From NCBI GenBank assembly GCA_025937615.1, contig JAICRA010000107.1, forward strand, positions 1 to 5,883: a DNA stretch of 5,883 nt, in the 5' to 3' direction. Below, one piece after another: positions 1 to 5,263 of the stretch; position 1 is the first letter of the stretch, and the number at the start of each line of letters is the position of its first letter. The notes beneath the pieces were generated by a model. It searched no databases. It saw nothing but the letters and a program-made list of their open reading frames with translations, and was not told the DNA's origin. The position numbers and the translations under genes are program-made. This DNA is from Thermomicrobiales bacterium. Lineage in GTDB: Bacteria > Chloroflexota > Chloroflexia > Thermomicrobiales > UBA6265.

Positions 1-1
1 C

Positions 2-1270
2 GGGCGCCAGATGGCGCTCTTCTCGGCGACCATGCCGCCGCGCATCGCCCATCTCGCCTCCCGCTACATGCGCGAACCGCACCGGATCACAGTTGCCGGC
101 AAAGAGATGACGGTGCCGCAGGTCCGTCAGTCGTCGTATGAGGTGCCCCGTGCCCGCAGGGTCGACGCTCTCACCCGAATTCTCGACGCGGAAACTCCGC
201 AATCGGCAATGATCTTTTGTCGCACCAAGGCGGGTGTCGACGAGCTTGGCGAGGCGCTGATGGCTCGCGGCTACGCGGTCGAAACCATTCATGGCGACCT
301 CTCGCAGGCCCAACGCGATCGGGTCATGCGCCGCTTCCGGAGCGGTCAAGCCGAAGTGCTGATTGCCACCGACGTGGCCGCGCGCGGATTGGATATCCCC
401 GATGTCTCGCACGTGATCAACTACGACATCCCGGAGAGCGCCGAGGCATATGTTCATCGTATTGGCCGCACCGGGCGAGCGGGTCGGGCTGGAGAGGCAA
501 TCACCCTGGTCACGCCCCGCGAGGTGCGCTGGCTACGTCAGATCGAACGTATCACCCGGGCCCGGATCGATCCCCGGCGCCTGCCAACGCTGGCGGACGT
601 TGCCGAGCGCCGTCGTGACGCTCTGAAGCAACAGATTCGCGCCGTGCTCGATGCTCAGGACGACGGCTACGCCGGGTATCTCGACACCATTAACGACCTG
701 GCCGATGAGCACGACGCGGCCGAGATCGCCGCCGCGATCCTCAAGCTCTACGCGGAGGAAACCGGCCGCACCACCACTCCTGAACAGCAGGAAGACGACA
801 TCGCCACCTTTGCCGCGGTCGCGCCCCCGGCTCGCGGTCCCCGCGGCGAAGCGGGAATGGTTCGCCTGTTCCTCAACGTCGGCCGCAACCAGGGGGCGCG
901 ACCACAGGATTTCGTCGGTGCCATCGCCAACGAGGCCGGGATTCCTGGACGCGCCATCGGCGCCATCGACATCTTCGACGACTACACCTTCGTCGATATC
1001 CCGCGTGAGTTCGTCGATCGCGTGCTGGCGGCGATGCGCGGGGCGAAGATCAAGGGACGGCCGGTCAACGCCGAGGTCGCACGCATGGACGGCGCACCGG
1101 GTTCACGCGACCCCGGAGGTCGAGGCCCGCGACCGTCCGGCCGGCCACCGTTCGTCGGGGGCGGCCGCGTCAACCGCGACGGCGACAATCGCCCGCCGCG
1201 CCGCTACGAGCGCTCAGATCGACCCGAGCGGAGCGGCTCTCCTCGCTTCCGCACGCGCCGCAACGGCTAG
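2..1270 (+). CDS. DEAD-box ATP-dependent RNA helicase, 5'-truncated by the window edge (helicase C-terminal lobe plus DbpA-type RNA-binding domain)
   Basis: The frame is open from base 2 with Gly-Arg-Gln before the first ATG (position 11), so that Met lies inside the protein and the gene starts upstream. Counting from it, motif III SAT is at residues 5-7, motif IV region FCRTK at 69-73, motif V with ARGLD at 124-128, and motif VI HRIGRTGRAG at 149-158. These are the RecA-like lobe 2 motifs of DEAD-box helicases, which unwind or remodel RNA using ATP; the Walker A and DEAD boxes would lie before the window. Residues about 282-358 (from GMVRLF to NAEVAR) fit the DbpA/CsdA RNA-binding fold. The tail from about 360 is Gly/Arg/Pro-rich and ends FRTRRNG, typical of a disordered RNA-contacting extension. 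The domain order resembles CsdA/DeaD, which acts in ribosome assembly and cold adaptation, but I cannot fix orthology from the 3' part. It is transcribed towards the next gene, with 72 bases between stop codons. Confidence 0.93.
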   Translation, partial: GRQMALFSATMPPRIAHLASRYMREPHRITVAGKEMTVPQVRQSSYEVPRARRVDALTRILDAETPQSAMIFCRTKAGVDELGEALMARGYAVETIHGDLSQAQRDRVMRRFRSGQAEVLIATDVAARGLDIPDVSHVINYDIPESAEAYVHRIGRTGRAGRAGEAITLVTPREVRWLRQIERITRARIDPRRLPTLADVAERRRDALKQQIRAVLDAQDDGYAGYLDTINDLADEHDAAEIAAAILKLYAEETGRTTTPEQQEDDIATFAAVAPPARGPRGEAGMVRLFLNVGRNQGARPQDFVGAIANEAGIPGRAIGAIDIFDDYTFVDIPREFVDRVLAAMRGAKIKGRPVNAEVARMDGAPGSRDPGGRGPRPSGRPPFVGGGRVNRDGDNRPPRRYERSDRPERSGSPRFRTRRNG

Positions 1271-1319
1271 CCATTGTCACCCGCGCTCCCGCTCCGGGAA
1301 TCGACGGTGCGGAAGCATG

Positions 1320-1341
1320 CGTGATGCCGGGAAGCATCGCG
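1320..1341. terminator. Candidate bidirectional terminator hairpin between convergent genes
   Basis: Left arm CGTGATGC (1320-1327), loop CGGGAA, right arm GCATCGCG (1334-1341) form an 8-bp stem with one G-U wobble. It sits between the helicase stop (1270) and the stop of the opposite-strand enzyme gene (1343), where a two-way terminator is expected. Neither strand has a U tract after the stem, so this is not a canonical intrinsic terminator. Confidence 0.35.
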
Positions 1342-1342
1342 A

Positions 1343-2329
1343 CTACAGAAGCGCCGTTCCGGTAGCGAACAGTGACGGACCACCACCCGTGTGGAGGAAA
1401 ACGACCGCCTCGTTCGGGTCCAGGTCTCCGGCACGAGCGTGGCTGATCAGGGCGGCCATGGCTTTGCCGGAGTAGACCGGGTCGAGGAAGACCGCCTCGG
1501 TTCGTGCCAGGAGGCGGATCGCCTCCATCCCCTCTGCGGTCGGGACCCCGTAGTCGGCCCCGATAAAGGCACCGTCGATCACGATATCGCCGCCACCGAA
1601 GCACTGGTCGATCCCGAGCAGCTCAGCGGTGCCATTGGCCAGCGTCGCGCCGTCGACGATCAGTGTCTCGACCGGGTGCTCGACGGCGACACCATAGACG
1701 TCGAAGGGCGCCGAGAAGGCTCGCGCCCCGACGACGAGCCCGGCCTGCGTCCCCATTGACCCCGTCGCGAAATAGAGGCGGCTCGGGGCCTCGCCGCAGG
1801 TCACCAATTGCGCCAGCAGCTCGGCGACCATCGTCACGTACCCGGCTGCTCCAATCGGCACGCTGCCTCCGGTCGGAATCACATAGGGTCGCTCGCCGGA
1901 GGCACGCAGTTCGTCGCCAATCGACGCCATGAGGGCGGTGCGGGCCGCCTTGTCGGGAACGATGCGCACCTCCACTCCCAGGAGGTGATCGAGCAGCAGG
2001 TTACCGGCGATATCGGAACCTCGGCGTGCATCGAGCACCAAGACGCAGCGCAGCCCCCCGATCGCCGCCGCGGCTGCGGTGATGCGGGCGTGGTTCGATT
2101 GCACCGCGCCTTCTGTCACCAACATCGTCGCCTCGTTGGCAAGAGCATCTGCCAGGAGGTATTCGAGCTTTCGCGCCTTGTTGCCACCAAAGCTGAGTCC
2201 GGTGAGATCGTCCCGCTTGAGATAAATGCGCGGGCACCGGGGACCCAGCACCGCCTCCAGGTTTCGAGCCCGGTGCAGCGGCGTGGGCAGCGTTGCCATT
2301 AGATATCGGGGCAGCGTCGCGAGACGCAT
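1343..2329 (-). CDS. PLP-dependent D-cysteine desulfhydrase-like enzyme (ACC deaminase/D-cysteine desulfhydrase family)
   Basis: This 328-residue protein is a full-length fold-type II PLP enzyme. GGNK at 48-51 supplies the PLP lysine (K51), QSNH at 77-80 is the substrate/PLP loop, TGSMGT at 189-194 is the phosphate-binding loop, and HTGGGPSLF at 313-321 closes the active site. The two positions known to separate the activities point to D-cysteine desulfhydrase: Ser287 in VYSGK (ACC deaminase has Glu) and Thr314 in HTGG (ACC deaminase has Leu). The expected reaction is D-cysteine to pyruvate, ammonia and hydrogen sulfide in the cytosol; related D-amino acids may also be substrates. The start is the ATG at 2327-2329, preceded by GGGAG (2337-2341) seven bases upstream. 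It begins 48 bases after the modB stop on the same strand with no obvious promoter between, so it is probably co-transcribed with modAB. The phosphate loop has Met where Gly is common, a mild variation. Confidence 0.88.
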   Translation of the reverse strand: MRLATLPRYLMATLPTPLHRARNLEAVLGPRCPRIYLKRDDLTGLSFGGNKARKLEYLLADALANEATMLVTEGAVQSNHARITAAAAAIGGLRCVLVLDARRGSDIAGNLLLDHLLGVEVRIVPDKAARTALMASIGDELRASGERPYVIPTGGSVPIGAAGYVTMVAELLAQLVTCGEAPSRLYFATGSMGTQAGLVVGARAFSAPFDVYGVAVEHPVETLIVDGATLANGTAELLGIDQCFGGGDIVIDGAFIGADYGVPTAEGMEAIRLLARTEAVFLDPVYSGKAMAALISHARAGDLDPNEAVVFLHTGGGPSLFATGTALL

Positions 2330-2377
2330 GTAGAGACTCCCGTCAGTTCTCGATTTCGGCCGACGGTCGATGGAGCG

Positions 2378-3316
2378 TCAGACTCCGTCCCGCACGCGCC
2401 CACCTGCAATGCGCACACCGAGCAGGACCAGGAGCGACGCCAGGAGCAGAACGACGGAGAGCAGCAGCGCCGCCGCCATGTCTCCGGCACCAAAACGGCC
2501 GTAGATCGCAAGCGGCATCGTCTGGGTCACCCCCGGGAAATTGCCGGCAAACATAATGGTCGCCCCGAATTCGCCGAGGGCGCGTGCCCAGGCGAGGACC
2601 GCGCCAGCGATGAGGCTCGGCAGGACGAGCGGCAATGTGACAGTCCGAAACACCTGGCCCGGCGTCGCGCCGAGATCGGCCGCGGCGGCCTCGATGTCGG
2701 CATCAACCCGCGCAAAACCGCCGCGGGCGGCGATAACGTAGAACGGAGCGGACACGAAGACCTGGGCCATCACCACGGCAATGGTGGTGAATCCAACGGT
2801 GATCCCGCTCTCGGCAAGCCACCGCCCGACCAAACCATTCCGGCCAAAGGCCACGAGCAGGGCGATGCCGGCTACCGCCGGCGGCAACACGATCGGCAGA
2901 TCGACAATGGCTTCGATGGCCGCGGCGCCGGGGAAGCGTCGCCGGGCCAACAGAAACGCCAGGGGCGTCCCGAGAGTTACGACGATCGCCATCGTCGTCG
3001 CGGTCGTTGCCAAACTCAGCCCGAGCGCTTGACGCAGGATCTCGTACGTCTCGGTGTCCCAGGCTCCTCCTGTGCCAAGCGCGCGAATAACGAGCGCGCC
3101 GACCGGAATCGCCAGGAAGAGGAGGAGCAGGAGTGCAAGCGCCCAGACGGCAAGTCCGCTCGCACGACTGCCTGTACCGCCAGCCAACTTACCGGTAACG
3201 AGATCTGCGGCAGGGCGACTCGCCGTGACTCTTGACTCGGTACTCAACATACCGGCACCGCGTAGCTCACGTGCCGGCGCCGCGATCGCAGGATTGCCTG
3301 TTGACTTGGCCGTCAA
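2378..3316 (-). CDS. modB: Molybdate ABC transporter permease ModB
   Basis: An inner-membrane permease that would carry molybdate delivered by ModA, powered by a ModC ATPase. Counting from the internal Met at 3250, hydrophobic segments lie at about 33-58, 77-103, 115-135, 150-177, 208-226 and 258-282. The ATPase-contacting EAA loop is at about 187-213, reading EAAAADLGATPGQVF and then LPLVLPSL. DLPIVLPPAVAG (117-128) and ALGEFGATIMFAG (224-236) are typical ModB/CysT-family signatures. The start is uncertain: an ATG at 3388 overlaps modA and has no visible ribosome site; a TTG at 3316 has GGGAG (3327-3331) ten bases upstream, just after the modA stop; an ATG at 3250 has no ribosome site and directly follows a 7-bp stem. 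I chose 3316; starting at 3250 would give 290 residues. The N-terminal stretch before the first membrane segment is polar and looks unconserved. It follows modA closely and precedes the PLP enzyme gene; no modC follows. Confidence 0.92.
   Translation of the reverse strand: MTAKSTGNPAIAAPARELRGAGMLSTESRVTASRPAADLVTGKLAGGTGSRASGLAVWALALLLLLFLAIPVGALVIRALGTGGAWDTETYEILRQALGLSLATTATTMAIVVTLGTPLAFLLARRRFPGAAAIEAIVDLPIVLPPAVAGIALLVAFGRNGLVGRWLAESGITVGFTTIAVVMAQVFVSAPFYVIAARGGFARVDADIEAAAADLGATPGQVFRTVTLPLVLPSLIAGAVLAWARALGEFGATIMFAGNFPGVTQTMPLAIYGRFGAGDMAAALLLSVVLLLASLLVLLGVRIAGGRVRDGV
3252..3277 (-). repeat. Inverted repeat (7-bp stem) abutting the internal modB ATG
   Basis: CCGGCAC (3252-3258) and GTGCCGG (3271-3277) are perfect inverted copies around a 12-base loop. 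In RNA the stem would end one base before the ATG at 3250. A second perfect 6-bp stem, GTTGAC/GTCAAC with a 6-base loop, lies at 3300-3317 and covers the TTG candidate. These could modulate modB translation relative to modA, or be chance in GC-rich DNA. Confidence 0.45.
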
Positions 3317-3326
3317 CGACTCGATT

Positions 3327-3331
3327 CTCCC
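3327..3331 (-). promoter_or_regulatory. Possible modB ribosome binding site
   Basis: GGGAG on the minus strand, five bases past the modA stop and ten bases before an in-frame TTG (3314-3316). Most other genes here use GGGAG at six to seven bases, so the longer spacing and TTG codon make this start plausible rather than certain. Confidence 0.4.
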
Positions 3332-3335
3332 GCCG

Positions 3336-4274
3336 TCACTGGTCGACTGGTTGGAACCCGAAGCGCTCGAGGATTGCCTGACCTTCATCGCTCAGAAGGT
3401 AGGCGACGAATGCAGAGCCAAGCGCCTGATCACCTTCCGCGAGAACAGCAATCGGATAGGTAGCGATAATGTTGACTTCGTCCGGTATGTCGACCACCTG
3501 GACCTGCTCGCCGGCCGCCGCGGCGTCTGAGACATAGACAATGCCGGCATCGGCTTCGCCGAGCGTCACCTTGGCCAGCACGTCCCGCACGTCTTCTTCC
3601 TCAGAGACGACGTTTGCGGCCACCCGCCGCACGAAGTCGGACCCGTAGGGGGCAGTATCGCTCGCCATTCGGCAGACCGCTTCGCGCGCGTATCGCCCCG
3701 CGGGAACCTCTGCCTGAGCCAGGACGAGCAAGGTTCCCTCCTTGCCGAGATCGGCCGCACTCTCGATACCGGCAGGGTTGTCGCGGGGCGTCACAATCGT
3801 GAGGCGATTGCGGGCGAACGTCGCAGCGTCACCTGCAATCAGCCCGGCCTCTATTGCCGCGTCCATCTGCGCAACGTTGGCAGACGCGAAGACATCAGCT
3901 TCGGCGCCTTCCGTCAGCTGTGTCACCAACGCCTGTGAACCACCGAAGCTGTAGGTGATCGACAGATCAGGGTTTGCTGATTCTAGCTCGCTCTCAATTG
4001 CCTCGAACGCGTCAGTCAGTGACGCCGCGGCAAACACCGTGAGACCGCCCCCTTCGCCTGGGAATTCCGCAACCGGCGTCGACACCGAAAGCGGCGTAGC
4101 TTCCGATTCTTCGCTTCGCGTGATGGAGGATGGGCACTCCCAAAGGGAGTGCTGCGCGGCGGCAGGCAGGCTCGTCAACGGGACCCATGCGAAGGCGAAG
4201 TAAGCCAGGCACGAGAGCCAAAACCAGAAGCGCCTGAATCGGTGCCGCATAAGCCAGTGCCGCGAACCTACCAT
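3336..4274 (-). CDS. modA: Molybdate ABC transporter substrate-binding protein ModA
   Basis: A secreted solute-binding protein of 312 residues that captures molybdate (or tungstate) for ModB. A basic stretch (MRHRFRR, 9-15) and a hydrophobic segment (about 16-39, ending LPAAAQ) form a signal sequence or membrane anchor; no canonical lipobox is visible. Residues about 42-75 are a Ser/Thr/Pro/Glu linker. The mature fold begins at LTVFAAASL (78-86). By comparison with E. coli ModA, likely oxyanion ligands are Ser85, Ser113 in FGGSQAL, Ala192 in VPAGRYA, Val246 in DAGIVYVSDA and Tyr273 in ATYPIAV. The end, DEGQAILERFGF, is typical of the family. The start at ATG 4272-4274 is set by the strong GGAGGGGAG directly upstream; the frame extends further up only to a TTG without support. 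It is first in the modA-modB-PLP enzyme run and is driven by the promoter at 4338-4366. Confidence 0.94.
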   Translation of the reverse strand: MVGSRHWLMRHRFRRFWFWLSCLAYFAFAWVPLTSLPAAAQHSLWECPSSITRSEESEATPLSVSTPVAEFPGEGGGLTVFAAASLTDAFEAIESELESANPDLSITYSFGGSQALVTQLTEGAEADVFASANVAQMDAAIEAGLIAGDAATFARNRLTIVTPRDNPAGIESAADLGKEGTLLVLAQAEVPAGRYAREAVCRMASDTAPYGSDFVRRVAANVVSEEEDVRDVLAKVTLGEADAGIVYVSDAAAAGEQVQVVDIPDEVNIIATYPIAVLAEGDQALGSAFVAYLLSDEGQAILERFGFQPVDQ

Positions 4275-4283
4275 CTCCCCTCC
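4275..4283 (-). promoter_or_regulatory. Ribosome binding site of modA
   Basis: GGAGGGGAG immediately precedes the ATG on the minus strand, with the GGAGG core four bases from the start codon. It fixes the modA start and is the strongest ribosome site in the window. Confidence 0.8.
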
Positions 4284-4294
4284 GATCAGATTGT

Positions 4295-4326
4295 TACTCA
4301 GCCACTGATTATTCAATGTCTGAGTA
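4295..4326 (-). repeat. Perfect 7-bp inverted repeat in the modA leader (possible operator or leader hairpin)
   Basis: TACTCAG (4295-4301) and CTGAGTA (4320-4326) are perfect inverted copies separated by 18 bases, just downstream of the predicted modA transcription start and upstream of the ribosome site. Position and symmetry suit an operator or an RNA hairpin. It does not match the TATATA-containing ModE operator of enterobacteria, so the binding factor is unknown. Confidence 0.5.
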
Positions 4327-4337
4327 TTCCCTCTGTC

Positions 4338-4366
4338 AGGATATGGCCGATCCGAGACACGGTCAA
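4338..4366 (-). promoter_or_regulatory. Sigma-70-type promoter of modA-modB-PLP enzyme transcript
   Basis: On the minus strand, -35 TTGACC (4361-4366) and -10 TATCCT (4338-4343) are separated by exactly 17 bases. Transcription would start near 4331, giving a leader of about 57 bases before modA. That is too short for a molybdenum-cofactor riboswitch. Confidence 0.65.
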
Positions 4367-4427
4367 GCAAACACGCGGGGCGTTTCGCGTGGGGGCCTGC
4401 AGCTTCTCAGACGCGATTACGTCAGGA

Positions 4428-4647
4428 ATGGCTCATCATTCAGCTCAGCGCGCGCAACCAGCTTCGGTGAACCATCACGGCCATATCCTTGGGGACCGTG
4501 ATGGCGCAGGCCACCATCGATCTTGGTAATGGCAATGAGATCATTGCGGCTATTACCGTCGACTTCGTTGAGCGACTTGGGCTCGAGGTTGGATCTGAGG
4601 CAATTGCGAGCACCAAGGCTACAGAGGTCATGATGGCGACACCATAG
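4428..4647 (+). pseudogene. Disrupted molybdate-binding Mop (molbindin/TOBE) domain gene, divergent from modA
   Basis: The plus-strand frame ending at TAG 4645-4647 encodes an almost complete Mop domain: LSARNQLR (4444-4467), then TGA at 4468-4470, then TITAISLGTVMAQATIDLG, GNEIIAAIT, ERLGLEVGSEAIAS and KATEVMM. In the family, LSARNQLR is normally followed by Gly, so GGA to TGA is a single-base nonsense change. The same frame has no ATG, GTG or TTG between the previous stop (4321) and this TGA. An ATG at 4428 is one base out of frame, which suggests a second lesion. Intact stand-alone Mop proteins (about 70 residues) bind and store molybdate; the domain also ends ModE regulators and ModC ATPases. 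Lying head-to-head with modA fits a former molybdate homeostasis gene. A 48-residue product from ATG 4501 is conceivable, but it would lack the first strand of the fold. Confidence 0.8.
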
Positions 4648-4694
4648 CTCGCTAAGGCGCGACGCCAATCAAGGACCAAATCCTCGACGGCAGC

Positions 4695-5018
4695 TCAGTC
4701 CGGGATGTCAAAGGCGTTGACCACTGCCCTTTGCAACCCCGGATGGCGATCCAGCAACCCGTCGATGCTCATGCGCAAGAAGGACGCGAGCTGGATGAAC
4801 TCCAATGGCGAGAGCGACAGCGTGACGAAGTCGATCTCGAGCTCAACCACGTCGTCCTCGCCGAGCGTATCTTTCGGTCTCAAGGAGACGCGACACCCGG
4901 TTTGCAAGCCAGTCTCCGGCCAGACCATGTCGAGGACATCGTCCATCTCGGCCGCGGGCCGAGGAGACGTAGATTCCCCACCGCCCTTTCGCTCGGCGAC
5001 AATCGGCTCATCCACCAT
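4695..5018 (-). CDS. Hypothetical protein of 107 residues
   Basis: I do not recognise this protein. It starts at ATG 5016-5018, preceded by GGGAG (5025-5029) six bases upstream. A longer reading from a TTG at 5117 would add 33 residues but has weaker support. Residues 1-24 are charged and Pro/Gly/Ser-rich, probably disordered. Residues 25-64 are acidic with beta-type patterning (VVELEIDFV, 57-65). Residues 70-107 (SPLEFIQLASFLRMSIDGLL and on) look helical and end HPGLQRAVVNAFDIPD. There is no signal peptide, membrane segment or metal motif, so it is probably a soluble cytosolic protein. Codon third positions are GC-rich on this strand, while the opposite-strand frame yields a Ser-rich product typical of antisense, which supports the minus strand. 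It converges on the Mop pseudogene and is divergent from the SOS-box gene at 5264; no clear promoter of its own was found. Confidence 0.7.
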   Translation of the reverse strand: MVDEPIVAERKGGGESTSPRPAAEMDDVLDMVWPETGLQTGCRVSLRPKDTLGEDDVVELEIDFVTLSLSPLEFIQLASFLRMSIDGLLDRHPGLQRAVVNAFDIPD

Positions 5019-5024
5019 CAGAGT

Positions 5025-5029
5025 CTCCC
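5025..5029 (-). promoter_or_regulatory. Ribosome binding site deciding the start of the 107-residue protein
   Basis: GGGAG on the minus strand, six bases before ATG 5016-5018. It favours this start over the upstream TTG at 5117. Confidence 0.6.
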
Positions 5030-5177
5030 GCGCGGCGAATCGAGCTACCGATCCTACTTCGTCGCTCAAAGCATCGCCCAGGCAGGCGTTGCCTCGGGAT
5101 GAGACCCGCTGCGTCAACGGCCTTGCCGCAGTACGCCCTCACCGCACTCGGTTCGAATGATGACCCGATGTCACATC

Positions 5178-5205
5178 TTGCGAACATGCGTTCGCTTCGT
5201 ATACT
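5178..5205 (+). promoter_or_regulatory. Sigma-70-type promoter of the gene at 5264
   Basis: -35 TTGCGA (5178-5183) and -10 TATACT (5200-5205) are 16 bases apart. The expected start is near 5212, giving a leader of about 50 bases. A LexA-type box overlaps the -35 and most of the spacer, so bound repressor would block RNA polymerase. Confidence 0.65.
5181..5194. promoter_or_regulatory. LexA/SOS box (CGAACATGCGTTCG)
   Basis: This 14-base site matches the Bacillus/Actinobacteria LexA consensus CGAACRNRYGTTCG at every defined position. One further base pair on each side extends the 6-bp arms GCGAAC/GTTCGC. It lies inside the promoter of the gene at 5264, the classical place for SOS repression. 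That LexA uses this consensus in the host is an inference, since lexA is not in the window. Confidence 0.75.
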
Positions 5206-5263
5206 AGGTTCTGGACCAATATCTCCCGCGCAGAGACTGAGATCAATACTCCGGGAGTGGACG

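Noticed and set aside
1808..2302. Plus-strand open frame opposite the PLP enzyme gene
   Set aside because: The minus strand encodes a full, motif-complete enzyme; this is its shadow and has no recognisable features.
4275..4337. Molybdenum-cofactor riboswitch or ModE operator upstream of modA
   Set aside because: The leader is only about 57 bases, too short for that riboswitch, and no TATATA-containing ModE-type dyad is present.
4468..4470. TGA as a selenocysteine or readthrough codon in the Mop gene
   Set aside because: The position is normally Gly, no selenium role is known for Mop proteins, no clear downstream recoding hairpin was seen, and the frame also lacks a start. A pseudogene or sequencing error is simpler.
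4149..4529. Plus-strand open frame overlapping the modA 5' end and the Mop remnant
   Set aside because: It runs antisense through modA and its promoter and reads the Mop region in the wrong frame; the product has no domain pattern.
4417..4679. Two minus-strand open frames opposite the Mop remnant
   Set aside because: The plus strand carries an unmistakable Mop domain; the minus frames are shadows kept open by composition.
4705..5160. Plus-strand open frame opposite the 107-residue gene
   Set aside because: The product is Ser/Thr/Arg-rich with no domain pattern, as antisense frames of GC-rich genes usually are. The minus-strand frame has a ribosome site and better codon use.
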